A stretch of 64,000 nucleotides of DNA from JBBQLG01 sp964251665. Its GTDB lineage: Bacteria > Bacteroidota > Bacteroidia > Cytophagales > Spirosomataceae. The translations under genes were made by a program, and so were the position numbers. The stretch is taken from contig CAXUKO010000019.1 in assembly GCA_964251665.1 (NCBI GenBank), forward strand, positions 50,661-114,660, written 5' to 3'. Below are positions 17,188-25,412 of this stretch, piece after piece; positions within the stretch are counted from its first letter, which is position 1; the number at the start of each line of letters is the position of its first letter. The notes below the pieces were generated by a model. That model did not search any database. It had not been told where the DNA came from and saw nothing but the letters and a program-made list of their open reading frames with translations.

Positions 17188-19644
17188 TTATTCTGTTTTA
17201 AGGCTTTTCACGGGATTCATCAGTGCGGCTTTTATACTTTGGAAACTGACTGTCAGCAGGGCAATACTTACCGCCACCGCACCGGCCAGGGCGAAGACCC
17301 ACCACTCGATGTTGATCTTGTAGGCGAAGTCCTGTAGCCAGCGGTGCATGGTATACCAGGCAATGGGCGAGGCAATGACAATGGCGATCAGCACCAGTTT
17401 CAGAAAGTCGGAGGATAAGAGGCCTATGATGCTGAAAACCGAGGCACCCAGCACTTTTCGCACGCCAATTTCTTTTGTCCGCTGTTCGGCCATGAAGGCG
17501 GCCAGACCAAACAGGCCCAGACACGCAATCAGAATGGCGAGCACGGCAAAGGTCAGCGCGATGGTGCCAACCCGTTGTTCGGCGCGGTACATGTTGTCAA
17601 AACTGTCCTCGAGAAACTGATAGCTGAAGGGTTGTCCCGGAGCCATCTGCTTCCACTTGCTCTCAATCTGTGTCATCAAGGCGGGTAAGCCTGCGCTGCT
17701 TAAGCGGAAGGATGCTCCCCCCGAGTTGTTGTCCAGGATCATCGTTAGCGCACCGATGTTACGCCGGAGCGACTCGAAATGGAAGTTTTTGACGACACCC
17801 AGCACCGTATACGTCTTGAACGTCTTGCCCTGATTATCGTTAAAGCGGGAAATCCGCTTGCCAATAATATTGGTGCCACCGAAGAGCTTTGCGGCCGTTT
17901 CATTCAAGAGGATGCCCGACGAGTCGGCCCCGAACTCGCGCGAGAAATTACGTCCCGCCACAATCTGCATACCCAGCGTCTTTACATAATCGTGATCGAC
18001 TCCCCACACCTGCGACGAAACGGCCTTGTTCTGATCAATCTCGCCCTCGGGGAAGAGTGATGTATCGTTGCGATAAGACGGCGTTGGCAGATAACCGGAG
18101 ATACTACCGCTGACCACACCCGGTAGCCGAAGCACTTCCTGCTTGAACGTTTCTACCTGCTTACCCAGCGTGTACACGTCGTTGATCGTCAGTACATGTT
18201 CCCGGCTGAAGCCCAGGTTTTTGTTCTGGATGTACGTGATCTGTCGATACACAATGATGGTTCCGACCAGCAGCACTACCGACATCATAAACTGAAAAAC
18301 GACCAGGCCACTACGCAGGCTGATCCGTTTAAAGCTGAAACTAAATCCCCGAGAGGCCGTACTCCTCAATGGCGTACTGCCCTTTAATACGCTGATGGGT
18401 TTGAACGACGAGAGGAAGAAGGCGGGATAGCTACCCGCCAGCAGCCCCACGACAATGGGCAGCATGATGAGTACGGGCAAGAAATAGGGCGAAAACAACC
18501 GGGAGACGCTTAGTTCTTTGGCCGCAATCTGGTTGAAAAGTGGTAATGCAATCGCCACGATTACCAACGCTACAACCATCGCCAATACCGTCATTAGTAC
18601 GGATTCCGACATAAACTGTCCGATCAGTTGCTGCCGTTCGGACCCCAGCACCTTGCGGACGCCCACCTCTTTTGCCCGCTTTGCTGAACGGGCCGTAGCC
18701 AGATTCATGAAGTTGATACAGGCAATGAGCAGTATGAACAGTGCGACCGCCGAGAAGATATATACGTACTGACTGTCGCCACTGGGCGTTAGTTCGTGGA
18801 GTTGCTTGGATTGCAGGTGAATGTCGGTCAGGGGCATCAGCCATAATCCGTAGCGATTGCCTGCCTTCCGAAATTGGGCCATCGTTGAGCCCACCATCTG
18901 AAGTACCTGCGGCCCGGCATACTTCGTAACAACCGCATCTAAGTTCTTCTCGAACTGTTTGTAGTCGGTGCCCTCGCGCAGGACAATGTAGGTGTGGTGG
19001 TTGTTGCTGAGCCATTGCCCCCATTCATAGTCATCGTTGAGCATCGGCAGGAAGAAATCAGCGCGAATGTGCGAGTTGGCCGGTATGTCGCGCATAACGC
19101 CCGTCACCTTGTAGCTGCTCTTATTATCGAAGGTCAGCGTCTGACCCATCGGATCTTGGCCACCAAAATGTCGTTTAGCCGCCGATTCGCTGATGACCAC
19201 CGTATTCGGGTCTCTCAGGGCTACCTTCGGATCACCCGCCACCAGCGGAAACGTGAACACATCGAACAGGGTCGAGTCGGCAAAGAGGACGTTTTCTTCG
19301 CGCAGATTATTGGTAGAGCCTGCCCGTTTAACCAGCCCCGTACCCCGCTGATGGAGCCGCACAAACTGCTCGACCTGCGGATAATCCTTTTTCAGGGTTG
19401 GCCCTACCGGATCGGGCGAAACGGCCATGTTCATCTCGTTGCCCCCAAACTTTACATTGGTATTAACGCGGTAAATTCGGTTGGCTTTCGCGTTAAAGCG
19501 GTCGTAGCTAAGCTCGTCTACCACATAAAGGGTAATGAGCAGGCAACACGCCAGCCCTACGGCCAGCCCGAAGATGTTGATGGCGGTAAACCCACCATGT
19601 TTGCGCAGGTTTCGCCAGGCGATTTTGAGGTAGTTACTGAGCAT
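17188..19644 (-). CDS. MacB/FtsX-type ABC permease (array member 7)
   Basis: 818 residues, the longest of the set, starting MLSNYLKIAWRNLRKHGG. It has DELSYDRFNAKANRIYRVN after helix 1, EVGVRKVLGSERQQL and KEIGVRKVLGASVFS as loops, and an unusual tail MNPVKSLKTE in place of LRSE. The region between helices 4 and 5 carries an extra LRSTASRGFSFSFKRISLRSG insert relative to its closest paralogue at 14645. It lies between two 89-bp hairpin-forming gaps, so its mRNA level may differ from that of its neighbours even if the three genes are co-transcribed. Confidence 0.9.
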   Translation of the reverse strand: MLSNYLKIAWRNLRKHGGFTAINIFGLAVGLACCLLITLYVVDELSYDRFNAKANRIYRVNTNVKFGGNEMNMAVSPDPVGPTLKKDYPQVEQFVRLHQRGTGLVKRAGSTNNLREENVLFADSTLFDVFTFPLVAGDPKVALRDPNTVVISESAAKRHFGGQDPMGQTLTFDNKSSYKVTGVMRDIPANSHIRADFFLPMLNDDYEWGQWLSNNHHTYIVLREGTDYKQFEKNLDAVVTKYAGPQVLQMVGSTMAQFRKAGNRYGLWLMPLTDIHLQSKQLHELTPSGDSQYVYIFSAVALFILLIACINFMNLATARSAKRAKEVGVRKVLGSERQQLIGQFMSESVLMTVLAMVVALVIVAIALPLFNQIAAKELSVSRLFSPYFLPVLIMLPIVVGLLAGSYPAFFLSSFKPISVLKGSTPLRSTASRGFSFSFKRISLRSGLVVFQFMMSVVLLVGTIIVYRQITYIQNKNLGFSREHVLTINDVYTLGKQVETFKQEVLRLPGVVSGSISGYLPTPSYRNDTSLFPEGEIDQNKAVSSQVWGVDHDYVKTLGMQIVAGRNFSREFGADSSGILLNETAAKLFGGTNIIGKRISRFNDNQGKTFKTYTVLGVVKNFHFESLRRNIGALTMILDNNSGGASFRLSSAGLPALMTQIESKWKQMAPGQPFSYQFLEDSFDNMYRAEQRVGTIALTFAVLAILIACLGLFGLAAFMAEQRTKEIGVRKVLGASVFSIIGLLSSDFLKLVLIAIVIASPIAWYTMHRWLQDFAYKINIEWWVFALAGAVAVSIALLTVSFQSIKAALMNPVKSLKTE

Positions 19645-19724
19645 GGGTTTGGGGATGGGGTTTGTGAGGAAAGGTTTGGAGCCGTGAGCCCGGGGCTATA
19701 CCCTAAGCCCGCTGCCCCAAACCC
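19645..19724. repeat. Inverted repeat between permease genes
   Basis: GGGTTTGGGG at 19645-19654 pairs exactly with CCCCAAACCC at 19715-19724. A second GGGGTTTG copy and a GAGCCCGGGGCT palindrome lie inside. It fills the other 89-bp gap of the three-permease run. Confidence 0.55.
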
Positions 19725-19733
19725 TTTGCACCG

Positions 19734-22118
19734 TTATTCGCTTCGTAAGGATTTCACCGGATTCATCAGCGCGGCTTTCACGCTTTGAAAGCTCACGGTC
19801 AGCAGCGCAATAGCAATTGCCAGAAAACCTGCCAACGCAAAAGCGCTCCAGCCAACATCAGTACTGTAAGCGAATGAGCTGAGCCATGTATCTACCGACC
19901 ACCAGGCTAATGGACTGGCCAAAACAATTGCCACAAAGACCAGCTTCAGGAAATCCTGGGAGAGCAGGCTAACGATGCTGCCAACACTCGCGCCCAGTAC
20001 CTTCCGCACGCCAATCTCTTTGGTCCGTTGCTCAGCCGTGAAAGCCGCCAGGCCAAACAATCCCAGGCAGGAAATCAGAATAGCCAGCAAGCCAAAGTAG
20101 TTCACCAGCGTATTGACCTGCTGCTCGCTCTGGTAAAGTTTCTCGTACTCCTCGTCTACAAAATGATAATCGAAAGGGTAGTTTGGATTAAACTGTTTCG
20201 TCAGGCGTTCCAGATCAGCAATGGCCTGCTGGGTTTGACCGGCGCGGGTCTTTATGAGCACGTAACTCGTATTACGGTTGTCGGCCCCAAAACAGAGAAT
20301 CAACGGTTTGATTTCCTCATGCAGGGAGTTGATGTGAAAATCTTTCATCAGGCCAATTATCTGGCCCTTACCCGGCCAGAACTCCACCTCTTTACCGACC
20401 GGATTTCGCATACCCATCAGTTTGGCAGCCGCTTCGTTAATCAGATAATGCGTTGAATCGGCAGGCGTGTCAACGCGAAAATCGCGCCCGTCGAGCAGTT
20501 TGATGTTCATGGTTCGGGTGAGGTCGCCACCGACAAACATCATCGATACCTGAGCTTGTAAGTCAGGCGATTTGCCGGGCCACTTCAGATCGCCGGATGT
20601 ACTCTGAATGTTCACAGGCAACATCATGCTGGTCGATGCAGAGACAACGTAGGGCTTTCGCATAACCTCCTGGCGGAAGGCTTCCACCTTTTTAGGCTGC
20701 GCAATGTCCCCTTCCAGCGGAATGTACAGTATATTCTCCCGGTCGAGCCCCAGGTTTTTGGTACGCAGGTAGTTCATCTGCTGCCCAACGATCAGCATAC
20801 CAACAATCAGAAACATAGACAAGGCGAATTGAAAAACAACCAGTGTCCGCCGGAAGAGGGCGGGCCCGGCCCCTGCCTGTAAGCGCCCCTTCAGGATTTT
20901 GATGGGTTGCAGGCCCGACAGAAACAGGGCCGGATAGCTGCCCGATATAACGCCCGTTATCAGGATCAGACCCGCAAGGTAAACCCAGAAGGTGGCCTCT
21001 GTCAGCTTAAGCACCAGGTGTTTGTCAAAGATCTTGTTGAAGGTCGGCAGTGCGAACCACACCAGGCCAATGGCCAGCACCACGGCCAGGAGTGTCGTCA
21101 GGATTGATTCGCTCAGAAACTGCCACACCAGCGAGGAACGTAAGGCTCCCACCACTTTCCGAACCCCCACTTCTTTTGCCCGGATGGCCGACCGGGCCGT
21201 GGCCAGGTTCATGAAGTTGATGCAGGCAATCAACAGAATAAATAAGGCGACAATGGAGAAAATACGCACATACTCAATGCGCCCGCCAACGGCTTTGCCA
21301 TGCTTATAGTCTCGGTACAGGCGTAAATCGGTGAGTGGTTGCAACGCAGGTCGCCCGGTTTCAAAGTTCTTGCCGGCCACACGGGGGTAAATGGTAGACA
21401 TGGCGGCTTCGGCCTGAGCCAGAGTCGTATTTGGTTTTAACCGGACGAAGGTGTAGAAGGAGTTATTACCCCAGGTTTTCATCCAGTCCTGTTCCTGCAC
21501 TTTCCAGTTCACTAACCAGTCGAATTTGAAGGAACTGTTTTGGGGTATATTGTCAATGACCGCCCCGACCACATAAAACTTGTCGTTGTCGAGTTGAAGC
21601 GTTTTGCCCAGGGCCTGCTGGTAGTTGCCGGTGCCATTCAGCAGGTATTTATCGGCCAGTTTCCGGGTAATAATGATCTGATTGGTTTGGGCCAGCGCGG
21701 CTTTAGGGTTACCAGCCAGCGCAGGCAAATAGAATACGCCAAAGAAGTCGGCGGTGGCAAAGTGTCCCGTTTCTTTGCCTGATTTTTCGTGCCCTGCTGG
21801 CTTTATCAGCAACTCGGGTCCGTAATTGATTTTGGTGACGGCGGCCACTTCGGGAATGTCCCGGGCAATCACTTCCTGCAAGGGGCCGGGCGTTACAAAA
21901 TTGGTTACGATATCGCCATTAACTGGGAAATTTACCCGGACGTAATGGATTCGGTCGACATCAGGCAGGAAGCGGTCGTAACTCAGTTCGTCGCGTACCC
22001 ACAGCCCGATGAGCAGGCTGCAGGCCATGCCCAGGGCCAGCCCGAACACGTTGATTCCCGAGTATAGCTTGTGCTTCAGCAGACTCCGAATGGCGATTTT
22101 GAGGTAGTTGCGGAACAT
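19734..22118 (-). CDS. MacB/FtsX-type ABC permease (array member 8)
   Basis: 794 residues from the ATG at 22118 (MFRNYLKIAIRSLLKHK); a longer frame reaching 22250 would overlap the divergent Uma2-like gene and is rejected. It has DELSYDRFLPDVDRIHYVR after helix 1, EVGVRKVVGALRSSL and KEIGVRKVLGASVGS as contact loops, and MNPVKSLRSE at the end. It is the first gene of the three-permease run. Its promoter must lie in the 57-bp gap to the Uma2-like gene or inside that gene; no sigma-54 element was seen there, so this run may be controlled differently from the four permeases behind P1 and P2. Confidence 0.9.
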   Translation of the reverse strand: MFRNYLKIAIRSLLKHKLYSGINVFGLALGMACSLLIGLWVRDELSYDRFLPDVDRIHYVRVNFPVNGDIVTNFVTPGPLQEVIARDIPEVAAVTKINYGPELLIKPAGHEKSGKETGHFATADFFGVFYLPALAGNPKAALAQTNQIIITRKLADKYLLNGTGNYQQALGKTLQLDNDKFYVVGAVIDNIPQNSSFKFDWLVNWKVQEQDWMKTWGNNSFYTFVRLKPNTTLAQAEAAMSTIYPRVAGKNFETGRPALQPLTDLRLYRDYKHGKAVGGRIEYVRIFSIVALFILLIACINFMNLATARSAIRAKEVGVRKVVGALRSSLVWQFLSESILTTLLAVVLAIGLVWFALPTFNKIFDKHLVLKLTEATFWVYLAGLILITGVISGSYPALFLSGLQPIKILKGRLQAGAGPALFRRTLVVFQFALSMFLIVGMLIVGQQMNYLRTKNLGLDRENILYIPLEGDIAQPKKVEAFRQEVMRKPYVVSASTSMMLPVNIQSTSGDLKWPGKSPDLQAQVSMMFVGGDLTRTMNIKLLDGRDFRVDTPADSTHYLINEAAAKLMGMRNPVGKEVEFWPGKGQIIGLMKDFHINSLHEEIKPLILCFGADNRNTSYVLIKTRAGQTQQAIADLERLTKQFNPNYPFDYHFVDEEYEKLYQSEQQVNTLVNYFGLLAILISCLGLFGLAAFTAEQRTKEIGVRKVLGASVGSIVSLLSQDFLKLVFVAIVLASPLAWWSVDTWLSSFAYSTDVGWSAFALAGFLAIAIALLTVSFQSVKAALMNPVKSLRSE

Positions 22119-22129
22119 AATGGTTTGGT

Positions 22130-22147
22130 TAGATTTGCGTACGTTTG
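22130..22147 (+). promoter_or_regulatory. Two TAnnTTTG boxes upstream of Uma2-like gene
   Basis: TAGATTTG (22130-22137) and TACGTTTG (22140-22147) both fit TAnnTTTG and lie 28-38 bp before the ATG at 22176. Either could serve as the -7 element. The pairing of two boxes 10 bp apart may be chance. Confidence 0.4.
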
Positions 22148-22175
22148 GTATACACAACCGTTGATAAACAATCAG

Positions 22176-22631
22176 ATGACGAACTACTCCGACCTCATTC
22201 CGCAGAAGTTTATGGTTTTGGAGGACGGCAGTAATGCGCCCCTCATACATCAGCGTACTATAGCCCGGCTAACCGCAAAACTGTATCCGTATTATGAGGC
22301 CGGTACCATTCGGTACGAGCCAATTCCCGAAATGATGGTTGGCGAATACAACAGCCGTTACGACGGACCGCCCACTCCCGACGTAATTCTTTATGATTAT
22401 GCAACGGAGCAGGCCCACGTGATCATTGAAGTGACCCACACGAAAAGCCTGAAAGCTGACCTTAAAAAGGTAATCGATCTTATTGATGGTGATCTTTATG
22501 GCATCCTGGAGGGCTTTGTCTTCAACTATAAAACCCGGCAGTGGCTTCGCTATCGCCAGGGCGATGGTGGCGTAGCGACCGAATCATCGTTCTCGGACGT
22601 ACTCCAGCTCGATCTGAACGCCCTCCTGTAA
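22176..22631 (+). CDS. Uma2-like PD-(D/E)XK nuclease-fold protein
   Basis: 151 residues from the ATG at 22176; an in-frame GTG at 22071 lies inside the divergent permease gene and is rejected. It is the paralogue of the protein at 105-548. Visible core: TPDVILYD near residue 67, AHVIIEVTHTKSLKADLKKV about 15 residues later, then DGDLYGILEGFVFNYKTRQWLRY and ESSFSDVLQLDLNALL. Like the other two Uma2-type genes it starts just upstream of a permease, pointing away, and ends a few bp from the 3' end of the next gene (22638). Whether it acts on DNA is unknown. Confidence 0.8.
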   Translation: MTNYSDLIPQKFMVLEDGSNAPLIHQRTIARLTAKLYPYYEAGTIRYEPIPEMMVGEYNSRYDGPPTPDVILYDYATEQAHVIIEVTHTKSLKADLKKVIDLIDGDLYGILEGFVFNYKTRQWLRYRQGDGGVATESSFSDVLQLDLNALL

Positions 22632-22637
22632 CGCTTG

Positions 22638-23168
22638 CTACTTCACTGTTACCGTATTTTCCTGACCGGCCTTCACCGTAAACGGCAGCTTCATCTGCTC
22701 TACTTTATTCTGCCAGTAGGTATATTGGTAGTCACCGGGCGGCATTTCCAGCGTGAACGGAAAGCCGGATTTGCCTTTGTCGATCTCCAACTCGCGCTCC
22801 GCCGAAAAGCCATTTCCACTGACCGATAGTTTTGTTTTCCCAACGCATGTTGGGCAGACAAAGGTGACGTTTACCTTACCTGACGATACTGCGCTAACCG
22901 CCTGCTGCGGGGATGGTGGAGTCTCCCCCAAACCGAGCGAATCCAGCACCCGGGTCTTTAGCGCTTCCTTCTGCGCTTTACTCAACCCCGCAACGTTAAA
23001 CGTCCGGTCGTAGTGGATCACTTTGCCGTTCCGGTCGCCGTCAATCCGAATTGAGTACGTTTTGTTGTCATCGTTAATGGACGTATTCAGATTAGAGTGT
23101 ACGGAGGTCTGTGCCATAGCGGTTGCACCGGCTAACAGCAACAAGGTGGAAAGAAACGTTTTCATCAT
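22638..23168 (-). CDS. Small secreted protein with CPTC motif, paralogue of 8328-8867
   Basis: 176 residues with a signal peptide (MMKTFLSTLLLLAGATAMAQ; the second Met at 23165 may be the true start). The first ~50 mature residues (YSIRIDGDRNGKVIHYDRTF ... LKTRVLDSLGL) match the secreted protein at 8328. The second half differs: a beta-rich domain with FVCPTCVGKTKLSVSGNGF and PPGDYQYTYW, including a CxxC pair that could form a disulfide or bind metal. It follows the ATPase gene by 76 bp on the same strand, so it is probably the third gene of the adaptor-ATPase operon under P3. No named family is recognised; an accessory role in the periplasm is inferred from context. Confidence 0.8.
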   Translation of the reverse strand: MMKTFLSTLLLLAGATAMAQTSVHSNLNTSINDDNKTYSIRIDGDRNGKVIHYDRTFNVAGLSKAQKEALKTRVLDSLGLGETPPSPQQAVSAVSSGKVNVTFVCPTCVGKTKLSVSGNGFSAERELEIDKGKSGFPFTLEMPPGDYQYTYWQNKVEQMKLPFTVKAGQENTVTVK

Positions 23169-23244
23169 TACGTAAAAAAGTTAAGGTCTTTTGTACTCGA
23201 CATGGCACCGGCTGCGCTATATCCGCACAGTTAGTCTGGCCACA

Positions 23245-23922
23245 CTATACGTGGAAGTTTTCGGTTACGATCTTGCCATCGAACAGGTTCACAATCCGAT
23301 GGGCAAAGCCTGCATCATAGGGTGAGTGCGTTACCATGATGATGGTCGTGCCCTCGTTGTTGAGTTCAGCCAGCAGCTTCATTACCTCTTCGCCATTGTT
23401 GGAGTCTAAGTTACCCGTCGGTTCATCGGCCAGAATCATCTTCGGTTTCGCCACAACGGCCCGCGCAATAGCCACCCGCTGCTGTTGACCACCCGATAGC
23501 TGCTGGGGGAAGTGGTTGCGCCGGTGCATAATGGCCATTCGGTTCAGGGCTTCCTCCACGCGTGTTTTCCGCTCGTCCGGGGGCGTTTTGAGGTACAACA
23601 GGGGCAGCTCGACGTTTTCGTATACGGTCAGCTCGTCGATCAGGTTAAAGCTCTGAAACACGAAGCCGATGGCACCTTTGCGCAGTTGTGCCCGTTGCCG
23701 CTCGGTCATTTTGGCAACCTCAGTACCGTAAAAATGATACTCGCCATCACTCGGGTTATCCAGCAGACCCAGAATGTTGAGCAACGTCGATTTGCCGCAG
23801 CCCGACGGCCCCATAATCGCGACAAATTCGCCGTCCTTAACATCCATCGAAATGCCGTTGAGGGCGGTGGTTTCTACTTCTTCAGTAGCGAAGAGTTTTT
23901 GCAGGTTAGTAGTTTGGATCAT
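23245..23922 (-). CDS. ABC transporter ATPase, MacB/LolD type
   Basis: 225 residues, the typical length for the stand-alone ATPases that drive FtsX-type permeases. All motifs are intact: Walker A GPSGCGKST (38-46), Q-loop FVFQSFNL (88-95), signature LSGGQQQR (142-149), Walker B MILADEPT (162-169), D-loop GNLDS and H-loop His199 in VTHS. It is the only ATPase gene seen beside nine permease genes, so it probably serves several of them. It lies downstream of the adaptor gene, separated by a 118-bp gap filled by a long hairpin, and upstream of the secreted protein at 22638. Confidence 0.95.
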   Translation of the reverse strand: MIQTTNLQKLFATEEVETTALNGISMDVKDGEFVAIMGPSGCGKSTLLNILGLLDNPSDGEYHFYGTEVAKMTERQRAQLRKGAIGFVFQSFNLIDELTVYENVELPLLYLKTPPDERKTRVEEALNRMAIMHRRNHFPQQLSGGQQQRVAIARAVVAKPKMILADEPTGNLDSNNGEEVMKLLAELNNEGTTIIMVTHSPYDAGFAHRIVNLFDGKIVTENFHV

Positions 23923-23939
23923 GGTTTATAAAGTTTTGC

Positions 23940-24031
23940 CACAGAGATGCGCCGAGACGCACGGAGGTACACAGAGAAAATTTCTCTCTTCTTCTCTGTG
24001 TACCTCCGTGACTCCTCCGTGTGTCTCTGTG
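23940..24031. repeat. CACAGAG/CACGGAG long inverted repeat
   Basis: The arms 23960-23978 and 23992-24010 pair perfectly over 19 bp, and outer arms CACAGAGA/TCTCTGTG (to 23940 and 24031) pair over 8 bp with a diverged middle. Each arm contains repeated CACAGAG- or CACGGAG-type units. It lies between the adaptor and ATPase genes and could lower read-through to the ATPase gene or stabilise one part of the message. Confidence 0.75.
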
Positions 24032-24040
24032 CCATATTCT

Positions 24041-25288
24041 TTAAAATTCTAAAACTTCATTATCCCCGAAATTCTCGTAGCTGCTGGTAATCACCTGCTC
24101 ACCGGGTTGCAGGCCATCCAGTACCTCAAAGAATTCAGGATTTTTACGGCCCAGGGTAATGTTGCGTTTAGCTGCCCGCTTGCCGGACTTGTCCACGACG
24201 TATACCCAGTTGCCGCCCGTATCGGAGAAGAAACCACCAACGGGGATCAGCGTGGCTTTGGCCGCTTTCCCCAACTCCAATTGAATAGGCGTCGACTGGC
24301 CGCGCTTGATCCCCGTTGGTGCCCCCTTGACAAAAATCATATCCACATCAAAACGACCGCTTTTTACTTCCGGATACACCCGTTTTATTTCCAGATCATA
24401 CTTTTGCCCGTTGAACTCAAACGAGCCCTGTAAGCCCGGAAAAATGCGGTTCAGGTAGTGTTCATCCACCCCAACGCGCATTTTAAAGCCGTTCACATCA
24501 TCAATCTGGCCAATGTTCTGACCCCGGTTGATGTTCGAGCCAACTTCGACGTCGATGCTCGATAGCTGCCCGGAAACCGGAGCCTTTACCACTAAGTTAT
24601 CCAGCGTTTGCTGCCAAAGAGCCACATTTCGCTGCGTGCGTTGCAAGGTGCCTTCAAGTTGTTTGATCTGAAGCTTGGCATTATCGTCCTGGTATTTCTG
24701 CGACTCGATTTCGATTTTCCGCTGCCCGGCCAATCGTTCGTAGGTACGTTTTGCTTTCAGGTAATCCTCTTCCGATACCACTTTTTCTTTGTACAGCATA
24801 GCCTGCCGGTCGTAGGAATCTTTGGCCTGATCAATCTGCGCGTCCAGATCAGCCAGCGTTTTGCGGAGGGTAAACTGTTCGACCTGTAGCCGCTGACGGG
24901 TGTTTTGCAGGTCATTAACGAGCCGGTTCGCTTCCGTTTCGGATTGAAGAAAGCTCAGTTTAAGGTTCTGGTTTTCTAATTTCAACAGCACTTCGCCCTG
25001 CTTTACCATGCCACCGCCTTCCACTAATTTCTGCGTGACGTAACCGCCTTCAATGGCATCCAGCCGGATGGTTTTTAGGGGTTGTACGACGCCGGTTACA
25101 GCAATAAAATCCTCAAACGGTCCGGTTGTAACGGGCGAAACCGTAATTTTTTCTTTCTCAACATTCAGTTTCGACCGGTGATCGGCGAAGATAAAACTGT
25201 ACGCCAGCAGCGACAGCAACAGTACGCCCCCGGCAATCATTGCAGAGCGTTGCGGTGTCCAGAAGCGTTTGGGTAAGGCGCGGTCCAT
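24041..25288 (-). CDS. HlyD/MacA-type periplasmic adaptor (membrane fusion protein)
   Basis: 415 residues: a short cytoplasmic start, one membrane anchor (about 17-36), a lipoyl-like half (VEGGGMVKQGEVLLKLEN, near 90-107), a long helical hairpin rich in Glu, Gln and Arg (about 108-235), the second lipoyl half (VVKAPVSGQLSSIDVEVGS) and beta-barrel/membrane-proximal domains to the end. Such adaptors bridge an inner-membrane permease to an outer-membrane duct; no TolC-type duct gene is in the window. It is the first gene of the operon under P3, so the regulator encoded divergently at 25534 most likely controls it. Confidence 0.93.
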   Translation of the reverse strand: MDRALPKRFWTPQRSAMIAGGVLLLSLLAYSFIFADHRSKLNVEKEKITVSPVTTGPFEDFIAVTGVVQPLKTIRLDAIEGGYVTQKLVEGGGMVKQGEVLLKLENQNLKLSFLQSETEANRLVNDLQNTRQRLQVEQFTLRKTLADLDAQIDQAKDSYDRQAMLYKEKVVSEEDYLKAKRTYERLAGQRKIEIESQKYQDDNAKLQIKQLEGTLQRTQRNVALWQQTLDNLVVKAPVSGQLSSIDVEVGSNINRGQNIGQIDDVNGFKMRVGVDEHYLNRIFPGLQGSFEFNGQKYDLEIKRVYPEVKSGRFDVDMIFVKGAPTGIKRGQSTPIQLELGKAAKATLIPVGGFFSDTGGNWVYVVDKSGKRAAKRNITLGRKNPEFFEVLDGLQPGEQVITSSYENFGDNEVLEF

Positions 25289-25343
25289 GAGTAATGACTA
25301 TAAGTTGGTAAGTTGCACTGTTGTAAGTGGACAGTAGCGGTAT

Positions 25344-25359
25344 GCCAAGTAATGTGCCA
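25344..25359 (-). promoter_or_regulatory. Sigma-54-like -24/-12 promoter P3
   Basis: On the minus strand: TGGCAC-ATTAC-TTGGC. The -24 box is perfect and preceded by T; the -12 box has TTGG instead of TTGC. The predicted start is near 25333, about 45 bp before the adaptor ATG. Activator sites begin 54 bp upstream of the -24 end, the same distance as at P1. Confidence 0.65.
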
Positions 25360-25412
25360 AAAACCGGGTTGTTTGATTATCAACACGTTACAGCAAACCG
25401 GTATCGGCACCG

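Noticed and set aside
1..22118. The permease genes considered as fragments of broken larger genes
   Set aside because: Each of the eight complete copies has its own start signature, both ATPase-contact loops and a proper tail, with no internal stop or frameshift.
23203..23217. A TGGCAC on the plus strand upstream of the ATPase 3' region that looked like a sigma-54 promoter
   Set aside because: The GC partner is 8 bp, not 10 bp, from the GG, it points away from any suitable gene start, and no paired TGTCCG sites are nearby.
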